A DNA stretch of 60,529 nucleotides. It comes from Mnemiopsis leidyi (Eukaryota > Ctenophora > Tentaculata > Lobata > Bolinopsidae). Position 1 is the first letter of the stretch. Each line of letters opens with the position of its first letter. Shown here piece after piece: positions 1 to 11,982 of this stretch. The DNA lies in assembly GCA_000226015.1 (NCBI GenBank), contig JH155322.1:41406-101934 (forward strand), read 5' to 3'. The position numbers and the translations under genes were made by a program. The notes beneath the pieces are model-generated. The model had not been told where the DNA came from. It saw only the letters and a list, made by a program, of their open reading frames with translations, and did not search any database.

Positions 1-247
1 TCACACACACAGAGCACTGGGTCTGTCGTCTGATTCACACACACAGAGCACTGGTTCTGCTGTCTGATTCACACACACAGAGCACTGGGTCTGTCGTCTG
101 ATTCACGACACAAAGAGCACTGGTTCTGTCGTCTGATTCACACACACAGAGCACTGGGTCTGCCGTCTGATTCACGACACACAGGGCACTGGGTCTGTCG
201 TCTGATTCACGACACACAGGGCACTGGGTCTGCCGTCTGATTCACGA
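1..247. repeat. 35-bp minisatellite
   Basis: About seven imperfect units of roughly 35 bp, containing the words GAGCACTGG and GTCTGATTCACGACAC. The last unit runs without a break into the SOD fragment that follows. Read in that frame its final bases give S-D-S-R-H, which resembles the residues before H-V-G-D in Cu/Zn SOD, so the array may have grown out of SOD coding sequence (inference). The array continues past the left edge of the window. Confidence 0.85.
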
Positions 248-700
248 CACGTCGGGGATTTCGAAAACGCTAAGGCTGGGCAGGAAGGGGACGTTAACTT
301 CGGGGGCACCTCACGTCAACCAGGTCAAGCAGGGTTCGCCAGGTTAACCAGAAGGAGACCTAAATGTTCCCTGTACTGTTCAGAAGGAAGCAAAATCCGG
401 GGGTTTTGCACGAGGCAGCCGGATTGTTATCAGCCGATGATAGAGAGATATCAGTACATAGTGCACACGCCCAGACTTGAACTGGAGGTTGAGGGGTCTG
501 TAGTAAGGCTGAGGTTTTAAACGCCTGGGAGACGACTTGGGCGGGCAGGGGACGAGGGTAGCCTCAAAACGGGTAATGCTGGGGGGTCTAGGGTCGCTTG
601 TTGCACCCTCCGGAGGGTCGACATGGTCATGGAAGTCATCTTGGGGGCTATCATGGAGAGTGATGTAAGCAGAGTAAGAGAGTGGTCTGTGTGCCTGTGA
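248..700 (+). pseudogene. Cu/Zn superoxide dismutase-like fragment, frame-shifted (copy 1)
   Basis: The first open stretch (248-520) begins H-V-G-D-F-E-N-A-K-A-G-Q-E-G-D-V-N, matching [17 protein letters not shown] of copy 3. It continues through a short R-rich segment with C-S-L-Y-C to P-D-C-Y-Q-P, and then reaches TAA at 518-520. After one frame change the family ending resumes near 557 as G-S-L-K-T-G-N-A-G, then R-V-A-C-C-T-L, and reads to TGA at 698-700. The signal peptide and the first half of the barrel are absent, replaced on the left by the minisatellite. The DNA between 505 and 610 aligns closely with 6115-6225 of copy 3. I read this as a truncated and frame-broken paralogue; a consensus error could explain the frame change but not the missing 5' half. 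Confidence 0.75.
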
Positions 701-1911
701 GAATGCACTTTCAAATATTTGAACAGATTAAGGCTTAGTAGTGCAAGCAACAAGATTATATTGCAGCTTAGTGCTGCAACACGATTAGATTGTGTCAGCT
801 ATATGGGACTGATGACATTGATGATGGATTTAAAATTCAGAGCGCTGGAATATACACTCGAGAACGATAAATTCTCCATCAATTTTACTCCAAGTTTCTC
901 TCACAAGGATTGTAAATCTGAACTTCTTAATTTATGCTTCTTAAATAAACTTCCTAATTATTGCTTTAAGATTGTATATCCATATGAACATAAACTGCAC
1001 AGTTGATAAACACACTATATAATAGTGGCAGGAACTTCATGTGCAACAGTTAGCGCCACTAATCTACACTCGTATGTTGCACAACACTCGTTACGACTAA
1101 ATTGATTGGTGTCTCCTTCATCTTCCTAGTTGTTTCAAAATATCGATAGACAGACTTACTGAAAAGTGATATATTGCAACAACAATACCACAACCTTTAT
1201 CGTCCTGTTTATCACCTAAAAAATTGACGGGTCTTTAACATTTTCCCTAGCGTCCCCCCAACGCAACGTAAACTTACTTCCCCTACAGAGCCATTTCTAA
1301 GAGGATATCTATTTTGAACTTTTGTTATTGGTGCATGCAACTTTCAGAAGCCTCGAAATTGTTATAAAATCTGCGCCCGGATCTTGAATTTGCTGGATTT
1401 TAATTCATATCTACCGGCTTTTGCTAAGCTTAGAACGTTGTTTTTTAAGTCGGCCTCTATATGAATTATAATCTCTATATAAATTATAATCATGATATTA
1501 CAAAGATCAAGATGATCAGAATCCAAAAGAGCCATTTCAATAGATATTTAGACGTCACAACCGAACCCATTTATAAATTTAAATGCTTACAACTTATCAA
1601 ATTTTTGTCTACCAAGCTGTTCTACAAGCAGTATTTCCGCTTCCATTTTCAAGTAGATATCTATTTTAAGAGTTTGACAGTATCGAGTGCATTTCAAGTT
1701 TGGTAGCTGTGGCAACATACCAGCTGTCTCGAAAATGGCCATAAAATTGGCGCCGGGATCTTTTGCCCTCTATAATATGAAATATGAATATGATCAGAAT
1801 TCAAAGTAGCCATTTCGTCACAACAAAAATTTATGCTAATGCATGCAAATAAAAAATATGCTCATGATATTTAAACAAAGGGCATAAGATTTCCAGCTTA
1901 TTTCATACAAG
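701..1911. other. Non-coding spacer with diverged repeats
   Basis: I see no convincing gene. Between about 1285 and 1830 related phrases recur (GATATCTATTTT; GATCAGAAT followed later by AGCCATTTC; ATAAAAT followed by CGCC and GGGATCTT). This suggests an old duplicated unit of about 300 bp. The short open frames here have no domain or splice support. Confidence 0.4.
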
Positions 1912-2715
1912 ATGTTTGTCTGTTTGCTGTTTCTCCAGGCCGCATTACAGCTTTCCTGGGCTAAGTATGAAGCGGAGTGTACCATGAAGCTCCACAACAC
2001 AGAGATCGAGATCGGAAAAGTCGTCTTCAAAAGCGAAGAAGGATTCCAAAGTATTCAAGCGAACCTTGAGGGAGATCCGGAAGTTATCAAGGAGGGCAAG
2101 TATGGACTTAAGGTCTACGAAAACTCAGTACTAGTAAATGACTGCAGTGCAGCCAGCACAGGGGCAGAAGAGATTGAAGTTGGAACAGTGCAAGCAGGAG
2201 ATAGAGGGGAAATAAACTTAAAAATGAGCATTACAATCGACCCACTTGGAAGCCCGCATAGTTTCCTGTTGTCTGAACCTGCAATAAGTTGTGCCCCGAT
2301 CAAAGTTAAGATTTACGCTGACGGCCGGGAGGAACCTTATGTGGCGAGGAAGAGGCGGGAAAGCCAACGGAAAAAGGAGAAGCTGAAAGAGAAGAAAGGC
2401 AAAAAGGAAAAGAAACGGAAAAGAAAGGAAAGAAAGGAAAGAAAGGACTCAACGGCTAAGAAATCAACGGCTAAGAAGTGCACAAAGAAGAGGGAACTCA
2501 AGGGTAAATGTACGAATGCCCCAACTCTGGAGGCCTTGAAAGATATTTTCTACGTGATAGAAAAGAAACCCGACTGTTACAGCCCGAAATCGGACACATA
2601 CAAGATAACGATGAACTCCCCAAAGTTTCAACTAGATGGAGAAGACTCCATCGTCGGTCGAGCAGTGGTACTGGGGGATGGCCAAGAGAGAATAGCCTGC
2701 TGCAATCTGGTTTAG
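1912..2715 (+). CDS. Secreted Cu/Zn SOD-like pseudoenzyme (copy 2)
   Basis: 267 residues in one exon. A hydrophobic signal segment (residues 1-17) leads into the family start [10 protein letters not shown], which is nearly identical to copy 3. Every metal ligand that copy 3 retains is gone. The G-F-H-V-H motif has become G-L-K-V-Y (residues 65-69), the zinc loop carrying three His and the Asp is deleted (residues 84-92), and the last copper His is Gly255 in V-V-L-G. The disulfide Cys78 and the C-terminal A-C-C remain. Residues about 146-198 are a Lys/Arg-rich insert placed between the two halves of the barrel, followed by K-P-D-C-Y-S-P and S-I-V-G-R. The frame is intact despite the ligand loss, so this looks like a retained non-enzymatic protein rather than random decay (inference). 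The bases TTTCTCCAG inside the signal sequence resemble a 3' splice site, so a further 5' exon is possible. Confidence 0.8.
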   Translation: MFVCLLFLQAALQLSWAKYEAECTMKLHNTEIEIGKVVFKSEEGFQSIQANLEGDPEVIKEGKYGLKVYENSVLVNDCSAASTGAEEIEVGTVQAGDRGEINLKMSITIDPLGSPHSFLLSEPAISCAPIKVKIYADGREEPYVARKRRESQRKKEKLKEKKGKKEKKRKRKERKERKDSTAKKSTAKKCTKKRELKGKCTNAPTLEALKDIFYVIEKKPDCYSPKSDTYKITMNSPKFQLDGEDSIVGRAVVLGDGQERIACCNLV

Positions 2716-5378
2716 TGCTTTAGAATATGCTTTAACATAACATCTGGTTACCTTGTAAACCAACGCTCCTAAATCTCCATGAACAGTTTTCAAACTTCAA
2801 ACTTCCTTTTTAACTTCGTCTCTTTCCACTCTACAACGAGCAACTCGGACTTAATCAAACATTGCGAGATTTCCGGGTATCGGATTTAGACAAAACGCAT
2901 TGAAAGTTAAATCAGCTGAATACATCCAACAAATGTGAATACATCCAAAAATTCTTGGAACGCATTGGGAGGACAATATAACAACCATCGCAGACTTAAG
3001 TGGACTAAGAATTTTGAAATGGTGGCGACAGAATGCAGAAACCCACTACATGCTGTGATAACAAATTGACAATTCTTTGCTCCACAGTGTTCGGGAATTA
3101 AAGAGCCATGCTGTGATCGCTGTGAAATTTTCATCATTTATAGCGACTGTAAAAATGTAACATGATTAATATTTAATGCACAATGGCGAAAAGAAATAAT
3201 TTATTTCAAGAATATATTTACACATTTTTTTCTATTCGTTTTATGCTATTCGTCGTCGTGCCCCAGAACATCATGCCCCACCCAAATTTTTTTCCACATA
3301 TTTGGCCCCAGCGACCCTAACCCAAACACTCACCCTAACCCCAACCCTTACCCTAACCCTAACGAAGTTGTCTGTTGTGGAGCAGGACGTCACTAGGGCC
3401 AAATCTTTGGGTTACAGTGCTCTGGGGCACGATGCCGGCTAATCAAACCCCCTTGTTTGCTCCGACCTTCCTCTTCCCTCACTCTTCCTTCTTCTTCCCA
3501 GTTCAGTATCCCCCATTAACATATCCTCTGGTCGACTTCCTTCTATTTATTCCTCATTCATTTTACTTTTTCCTTCTCCGTGGCCGTACGCCTTAAATGA
3601 GATTTTCTTTCCAGGGAGAACAACCAACTCATTTCTTTTTTCAAGTGAAAGTCTCACTGGTAATTTACTAATTTACATCGGTGCTCTCAGCTCTGTACTA
3701 ATTCAACTGGTGTCATGCAATGTCAGTGCATCTGCAGTTAGTAAATACTACTTTTAAAATGGTTTCAAGGGCTGGACAGACAAATATGTATTATGATGAT
3801 AAGACCAGTGTCCAGTACCACCTTCACTTCAGATAAGAGAAAGAGAAAATCTTCAACGTCAAGTTTAATAGACGTGATTTTAAAACCTAAATTCGATTTA
3901 CATTAGTCTTCAAAATTAATCAACTCATTGCATTATCATATTATTCAGTGCACACCTCTGGGTGTCGAGCTTGGTGGAAATAAGGACCTGAGAAAGGTTC
4001 CCTCCTCACTTGAAACCACCCTAATAGCTTACACCACCACTCCGGGCTAACCCACTAATATATTCCTCACAATTACGCAACGTAGTTACTAATCTTCTAA
4101 CAGCTCTTCCCTGACTTAAGGACAAAGTAACCTGCCCTGTCAGCAGATGGTGCACTCTTAGTCTCAGCCCGATGCTAACCTTGTTAATTTTAAAGCTGCT
4201 CTTTTGTTCCACCATTATAGTTTCTTAGTTTAGTCGCGTGCACGGGTTTGACTAACATGGGCGATCTTTAGGATGGAAAAAAGGTATGTGATTGAATGAT
4301 AATGCACTGTAATAAAACTTTTTGTCAAGAATATTGGCAGATTGGCTGACATTATTCGGATGTGTATGTTCCCACAAAAACATCTCCATGATTTAAAGGA
4401 GCACATATGGCGCGACCATGCTCACCGTGTCGGAAATAACACTGAACAAGTCATGCCGTCTCTTGGTAACTGCCAGACATGGCCGGGTCTTTAGTCTTGT
4501 CATGAGTCACGAAACATTGGGACACAGAATGTCGGGGCCTGATGTGAGGTTGTTTGTGTGGCTGGGTTGATTATAAACCACCCCTTATCAGTGACTTGCA
4601 CTTGACATTCTTTGTTGTCGGATTAAAGCGGAGTACACCGACTAGCGATAGATCATTCTTAAAGTCGTTATTGCTTGAGTAATCTTATAGACGGCTAATA
4701 TCGGTAAGATGGACTTCCAGAGCTGCTTCCGACAGTTACTAACTTAAATTTTGCTTTTAGTCTTGGCCGGAGTTTTGTAGCTTGTTTGCGGTGAAATTTT
4801 TACAAATCTTTGATAATCTAAGGACTTGTAATTACCCAAAATAGAGCCAAATATTACAAAACGTGAGGCCATATATTTACGAAACTGAGAAGAAATTTTA
4901 TTCAGTAAAAATTTAGCATTTTCAATTGCTTGAAAGATAAACATCACATGAACTATGAAGCATACTATATTTACTCGGACAGTCCAATATGACACGATCG
5001 TGCGAGTGTTAATTCAAGCTAATTTACGTGTTCTGAAGTAGAACTCCGACTATATCATGAAAATAAAGTTTATTTTCCGACTACAGTGAAACAAAGTGCA
5101 TTATCACCGTGCCTAAATCAACCTCATCGGAACACCATGAGGACCACCATGTCGAGTACTGCTAAACTTAACTAGTGTTTACCTTTTTATATTTCCTCAT
5201 CGAATTAAGTATTTTCTGTAATAATTTGAGTATCGTCAACCCACAACCGACATCACATGTTGATGCATGCGAATGACAATAGAATAAATTCAGAGAATAA
5301 ATATATAAATAAATCTGATCTCTCCTCGGACACGCCACTATTACAACTGTCGACTTGGTCTCAATTGCACCTCTTCAA
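2716..5378. other. Spacer between SOD-like copies 2 and 3
   Basis: No gene recognised. The only structured feature is the fold-back sequence at 3257-3431. The remainder is AT-rich unique sequence with short open frames that lack domains or splice sites. Confidence 0.4.
3257..3431. repeat. Fold-back element with telomere-like core
   Basis: Three nested inverted arms: CGTGCCCCAGA (3257-3267) with TCTGGGGCACG (3421-3431), ACCCAAA (3280-3286) with TTTGGGT (3406-3412), and ATTTGGCCC (3300-3308) with GGGCCAAAT (3396-3404). The loop at about 3313-3362 is a degenerate run of CCCTAA-type hexamers. No target-site duplication was identified. Confidence 0.7.
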
Positions 5379-6250
5379 ATGTTGATTTTTTGCCTGTTTC
5401 TCCAGGCCGCATTACAGGTATCCTGGGCTGAGTATGAAGCGGAGTGTACCATGAAGCTTCACAACACAGAAATCGAGATAGGAAAAGTCGTCTTTAAAAG
5501 CGGAGAAGGATTCCAAAGTATTCAAGCCAACCTAGAGGGAGATGCGGAAGTTATCACTGAAGGCTTGCACGGATTCCACGTCCACGAGAAACCGGTAATG
5601 GGGAACGACTGCGGAGCAGCCAGTACCGGCGGACACTACAATCCGGACGGAAGTAACCATAGCAACCTGATGTCACCGTCGGGGGAACGACACGCTGGCG
5701 ACTTTGGGAACGTGATGGCGGGACAAAGGGGGGAGATCAACCTTGATATGAAAATAACAGTCGATCCGGCAGGATTACCGAGCGGGACAATGCTTGGAGA
5801 ACCTTCGATGCGGTGTGCTCCAATAAAAGTTAAAGTTTATCCAGATGGTCGGGAGGAACCGTTAGACGGACCTCACGAGGTGAGGATGAAGAGGAGTGGG
5901 AAACGAAAGAGTGAAATAAGGAAAACAAAAAGAAAGGCGGAAAGAAAATTAAGGGTGCTAAGAAATGCACGAAGAAAAGGGAACAAAAGGGCAAATGCAC
6001 AAATGAGGAGACATTTGTCATTGTGGAAAAAATGCCCGACTGTTACACCCCGAAACGCACTACCTACAGATGGACCCTGCCAACCCCTAAGTTTGAACTT
6101 CAAGGAAGTCAATCCATTGTGGGACGAGCGGTGGTTTTACATGCTGGACGGGACGACTTGGGACGAGGAGGGGACGAGGGGAGTCTAAAAACCGGAAATG
6201 CTGGTCCAAGAATCGCCTGCTGCACTCTTATGTTGACGGAAGGAAACTAA
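5379..6250 (+). CDS. Secreted Cu/Zn superoxide dismutase with basic insert, frame-broken (copy 3)
   Basis: SOD converts superoxide to oxygen and peroxide; this form should act outside the cell or in the secretory path because residues 1-17 are a signal sequence. From the ATG at 5379 the ligands are all visible: H67 and H69 in G-F-H-V-H-E, disulfide C78, H86, H94, H105 and D108 in E-R-H-A-G-D. After a Lys/Arg-rich insert the upstream frame runs on to a stop at 6188. The homologous ending instead lies in the -1 frame and ends at 6250: K-K-C-T-K-K, then [16 protein letters not shown] with the last copper His, and N-A-G-P-R-I-A-C-C. That frame has TGA at 5912-5914, so the switch falls in the A-rich stretch after 5915. 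A missing A, a real mutation or recoding would each fit. The original open frame can also start at a TTG at 5355; I prefer the ATG. Confidence 0.75.
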
Positions 6251-9200
6251 GAACATGATAGGGTATAATTTGATACTGTTCACGTTTTGCAGTAACTGTC
6301 GATTGTGCCAATTTTAGCTTTTTAGTTTCGTAATTTTTGGATCCAACATTAGATTTGTGTCAACATTGCATCAGTATCATATCGCTTCAAATTGGAAAGT
6401 TCTCAAAAGTTAAAATGTGGAATGTGCGATAAGCGAACGATCGTTAAACTGGATCGTTAAACAGTTCAGTATAATCCTGTCAGTATAATCCTGTCTTTTG
6501 AAATTCTCAAAACATATCGTGATTTACGAATTCGACTCTCAATATAAGTTAAAAGGTTTGATATACCAAAGAGATTTTTACACATTGCCAATAATTTTCT
6601 ACACTATCTGGCCCAAATCTCAGTAGGGTTTTACAGGTCTTGTTCAAAGTATCTCTAACTATTAGGGAAATGACTTTATTATGTTTGGTGACAATATTAC
6701 GTACTTTTGTGACATTCCAACAAAAATCATATTACTAAACGATTTGGCGCAGATGTGCATCTAATTGGCATTCTATTAAACAGTAAACTCCAGCCAAAAT
6801 TTCCTAATACCATAAAGTCGAAGTTCTTGCCGTTTGGCGAACTTTCAATCAGTCCAGACTCCAGATACGGATCTCAAAAACACCAAATTTGCTCGCAATC
6901 AGTTACGTCACTTCACGCGTAAAGTAAAATCGTCGGAGCCTGATTCACCCACGTCTTCTAACATGGCGTACAGCGAGACTGACCCGCTGATTTACCAATA
7001 CCACCTGCCACTCAGACTGGGAGACTACAGTAACTCTCTCAACTAGAGATCTTCTTGACATGTGTCATCTACTAAATACTTTAAACGGCCTCATATCCGG
7101 AAACAAAACTCAGATCAAGGTTTCGGAACCAGCTGGTACACCTCAGGTTGTGACTAGTGGTCTGGCTGGAGGGGACAATACGCTATTAATAGATTTTAGT
7201 AGGGGCACCCGGTTTTGGTTATCTGTCTTGGTTTGTGATCAGCTGAGAAAATTTTGTGTTTGATTATCATTTCAATTAGGCTGTGAAGTAAAAATATTTC
7301 CTTGGTGAAAACCACACAACCGTGTCCTCGTTGATGATGCATAGCAGAACCTCATCTGTAATTTCCTCAACTGCTTTTAAATCAAAGGTAGGAAGAACAT
7401 GCGAGAAAACCTAGGTCCTAACATCTGGAAGTGTTAACCAGATGACATTATAATTCCATTTGCAAATCATCACGTTTAGCTTTTCTGGGACTAAACTGTA
7501 TGAATTTCAATACTTTTATCTCACCTTTGTGAGAAGAACATTGTAAAGGACAAGCTCATCTGCGATTGTTTGTAGTGCCAGATCACTCCAAAATCCAATA
7601 ATTTTCATCTAAAAAACCACCGAATTTAAACTCCCTTAGAAATCTCCCAGAGCACTGCACATACGTATACAGTGTGATAGATGGTGACAATAGCAATGTA
7701 TCGCGTCTCGCTGCTAAACTCAGACAGTTAACTATCAGCCGCATCTGATCCAAGGTTAGACGTGGTGTAACTTTCACCGTAAAAGTTAGACAAAATTATA
7801 ACACGTCTGGCTACCACGCAGTGCCGTCGGTTGTAAAAGTCTCTTATTGAGAAAACCACTGTTTGGTTTTGTACCTGGACAGTCTTGTAGTCCACACATT
7901 TTAAGTTTGAATTGTCATGTTCTGTGATTTGATTAATTGGTGACTAACTTAATGGCTAGCCTATGTTTACTTCAAAACTTTTATATTCTATGCCAAAAAG
8001 ACTGATGAATCTTTAATAGGCCATCATCGTAGACCATCGAAAAACAGATATCCCGTTTCAAAGGACTCGGGGACATTTTTGTCACGCGTCAAACAGTTTA
8101 TTTTTTGAGGGTGCCCGATGTCCGCCAACAGCAGGTGCAAGGGTTGTACATGTGCTGCTGGCACTTAATAACCGCTATCAATGGGCTTCATAGCCCCATA
8201 AATCACAACATCCCTCCCAATACCAGCTCATATGACTTGGATAATTATGTCTGGGGATTTTGTTGGACATTTCACACGGTTCATTACAGTGCCTGATAAG
8301 ATGGATTCCTGTCACACTAGCTAGCCTGTAGTTCCTGACGCGAGGTTATTAGAGTATGAGACTTCCTTGGAAAGAGGGGGTTCTTGATTTGCTAGTATAA
8401 CTGGACTTGACTTTCTATTTCGTTTGTTAGACGTAGTACAAGGTAGAATCTTTAGAATGGTTTAAAGAATCGCTTTTTTTCTTAAAATCTAAAAATAGCT
8501 CCAGACTTTCGTGTCAAACATATTAACGTTTCACAACAAAAGTTTTACGTTTCAACACTTTAATGCTGAAAAAACGTACTTGATATCGATGATGAGAGAT
8601 GCTATGTTGGCCGTTTAGACTGTGGTACGCACATACATACTTCTACGTTTTCCAAGCAAAGCTCAACGCCAATGGATGCCCAAATCTCAGAAAAACTATC
8701 CTAAATTACAGCGCTGTCACCACGTACTAGGGCCACATTTCTCTCCGCTGTAAATTGCGCTCTGAGTTCCAGTTTTTGATGGGAATTCTCGTGACACTGT
8801 GCCGAGCAACAGTAATTTTGCTTGCAACGTAAACTTTGTTCGCCCAGGTTATTAAGCCAAGTTATCGTCTGATTAATTGTTACTTCAGAGCGATTTTCAA
8901 GGCAAATTTTGATGTGCACTAATTCTTGTAATTCTTGTAAATCCGAAGATCTATACTTTTTCGGCACAATAATTAAATAGTAAATCAAGCTACAATATCA
9001 TTATCTGTTGGCTATTATGCTGTTTTTGTTACGAATTGATCTGTTACTAAAGTCGATTATTTTTGCATTATATCCTAAGAACTATCCCTTTAACTTTCTA
9101 AAAAACAGGCGGTCCATGGACAGATAAACGTTTATATAAGTGTCTTTATTCTATCCTAATTATCGACACAGGCCCTACACTGCACACACCTATATTTCTA

Positions 9201-11170
9201 CGTCCTCAATATGCAAGACATCTCACGGCTCAGTTTGCTAGTTAGAGAGTCTTTTTGTCGCGCAAGAAATACGCAACGAGTCAAATTTTGCACGTGATAT
9301 TCCACTGACTACACGTGCAAAACGACGCACGTACCGCGACATAGACATTATCTCACACCAAGAAGCATGTTTAGATGCAGGAAACTCTAACGACTATAAC
9401 AACGTTTGTTTGTGTGTAAAAACAATAGCAACTCATACAATTACAATAAGATGATCCTTTAAAAGGCTTACGAAATTTTTTGCTTTCATTTATTTTGCAT
9501 TAATTTGTAACATGATTCGATAACATTATGTCATTATCCGCTGAAGATAGCATTGTATATGTGATATTGTAATACTAGCACGTGTACAAACAATACTGAC
9601 AAGTGTACAAACGAACACAAATTTCCTAATTTCCGCTACGCTTCCCATCTTTTTGTAAGCAGCTAATGTAGAGGAGCCAGGAGTCACTGCCTAACCAGTA
9701 TTTACACTGGATAAGTGATTTGCTGATGACAGATAGATTGTGCGATTCTCCCCATTAGTAACGCGTTAGCATAAGACCTGTGTCTAAAGACAGCTATTTC
9801 TGTATTTATCTAAACCCCGACGAGCCGAAAACTTGAAAATAATCTTAACTTTAACGCAGCTCCTCACCGTCAAGGGCGTGGTTGAGAACAAATTTTTTAC
9901 AATTTTATTGTTGTTATTTGTTATACAATTGGTTATAATACAATTGGTTATAATACACTTTGTTATAATACAATTGTATTATTTGTTTCCATGTCCATCG
10001 TTACGAATAAGTTTTGAGTGATAATAGTTAAAGTAATCTTACTGTTTTACAGTTTACAGTCGTAAATAATGTTGATATAACGATTGATGGCGTTGATTAC
10101 TTGTAGATTATTACACGAATAGAGTTGAGTAGGATTTGTGTTTCATTGAAACTTAATACTAATGTTTTCTCTAATAACTCTGTTTAATTGAGAAGAATGC
10201 TATTTGTTAAAATTTAGTACTGAGGAGTAAATTAATTAATCAGTAGTTTCCACGCATGAAGGTTTCAGCCGAACACCTGGCTTTTGAAGAAACTTTTTAG
10301 TTGCGGTGTTGCAATTATAAATAAAAAAGTTGAGTCCAATTTCAACGATTCATCATGAGTATTTAAATTCAAATCTGCAAGAAAATTGTTCCAAAAGTTG
10401 CAGCGGCAGTAAATTTCAACGATGAACAAGTTGTAAGTTTCTTTTCTCCCGTTGTATCAAAGGACCAATATGTGTCAAGGGCAAATAAATTATGTCCACC
10501 TGATTGATCGTTAACTATATTGTATATTTCATAGCAACAAACTTCGCTTTGTTCATTCTATAACTTTCATTGGCGTTGAATTGCTCAGGACCTGTAAACT
10601 ACAACAAGTCGCGTTTCGCGATAGTCTGTGTAACAGAATGTGTACCTAGGATCTGCAACTCAACATGGGAAAGCAGTGTAAACAACTTGAGCTAATTCCC
10701 TAATTTATCGAGTGGGCTAACCTCATGAAGCCTAAAGCTGGACTCAAAATAAAAATTTACATTAGTTTTACCCACTTTCTAATGCTAAGCTCATCTTTTA
10801 GTATGGTTTGTCGCGTCGACTACTAGCTTACTAGGATTACCAAATGTAGCTTGCTCTAAAAGTCAGTAAGTAAAATATCTCCGGTATCACAGAACCTACA
10901 CAAAGCAATCAGCACCTCTCTACTTTCTTGTTAAGTGTAACAAAACCCCGTCCAAACATGTCCCAAAGCTGACAGCTACCCATTGTCTTGGTGCTCTGAG
11001 CTTCTCAAGACAGTGAAAATTGGAGTCGCTTCAAACCATGCACTTTCTTGAGCTTTCAGCGCGATACGATGACACATTACTAAATCTTGTCTATTTTTCA
11101 TAGTTCCTGGGATTTCTTTTAAAGTCCCTTGGATTAATATCTAATGTCTTATCTAATGATAGTTAACTCG
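6251..11170. other. Long region without a confirmed gene
   Basis: Nothing here passes as a complete gene. A small open frame with an ATG at 6963 (to 7046) and another at 7060-7263, both plus strand, look mildly coding but have no recognised domain. On the minus strand 7320-7800 holds exon-like sequence, discussed as a finding. The rest is AT-rich unique sequence apart from the small array at 9907-9976. Confidence 0.4.
9907..9976. repeat. Short AT-rich tandem repeat
   Basis: About four units of 15-16 bp around GTTATAATACAATTG. A small open frame across it is a product of the repeat. Confidence 0.7.
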
Positions 11171-11236
11171 AAAAGACTGGCGACAGATGGGGCTTGAACC
11201 CACGACCTCTTGGTTGACGTCCGACTGAGGTATTAC
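11171..11236 (-). repeat. tRNA-derived sequence (SINE head or tRNA pseudogene)
   Basis: On the minus strand an A-box-like CTCAGTCGG (from 11230) is followed by a B box GGGTTCAAGCCCC (11189-11201) and a TTTT pol III stop (11171-11174). The 3' half, GGTCGTGGGTTCAAGCCCCA, resembles lysine tRNA. The part between D arm and T arm is too short for a full tRNA, so I call it tRNA-derived rather than a working gene. Confidence 0.6.
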
Positions 11237-11982
11237 ACGTTGTACGTGTTCAGGCGTGTGTAGAACAGCTTTAAATAAGGTACTTGATTACAAACTTATC
11301 TAATGAGTTTTTCTTCTTACTGCAATTTAACTTTTGACGGCTTATCCTATTGAATAAAGTAATGTTGTGTCTCGAATCTTTGGTCAGACAGTCATTGTTG
11401 GAGTTTGGTTTGAACTCAAGTCATGCAATAAATAACAAAACTCAATCATGACATCATGATTGATAACTTCTCAGACAATAGATGCACTGTAGGAGGAAAT
11501 AAAGGTTGGGATTATTCCCGTCACAACTCACGTCTTACCACTCCTTACTTTCGGAGTAAAGTAGCAGTCCTTTCTAGTTTCAACCAGTGGAAAGTGCGAT
11601 TGACCCGATCGTTGTTATGGTCAAATTGTGAAATTCAAGTCTTGAATATTTTCTTTGCGACATATTTTTTATTTCTTGGGTTGTAACTTATCGATTTGTT
11701 TGAACTAAGTGACTGTCTTAGATTTGCATTTTGTGCGTACCAAGGTTTTTAAAATTTAAGAAAAATGCTAACAAATTATTGTATCACGTTACATTACGAC
11801 ATTTTACGTAAATCGTTTCTTAAAACACATTGTCTGAATTTATTTAGGAGAGAGCGATATATGAGGGCTGAGGCTTCGAGGCATTATCATTATGATAACT
11901 ATGTGCTTGTACAGGTTCGGTGGTTATTTTCAACTACAATGGTGAACTAAATGAACTAAACAAATAACACCCCCCACCCAGG

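Noticed and set aside
3313-3362. Chromosome end
   Set aside because: The hexamers are few and degenerate, and unique sequence continues on both sides.
8701-8988. 95-residue minus-strand ORF
   Set aside because: No domain, splice support or coding-like composition.
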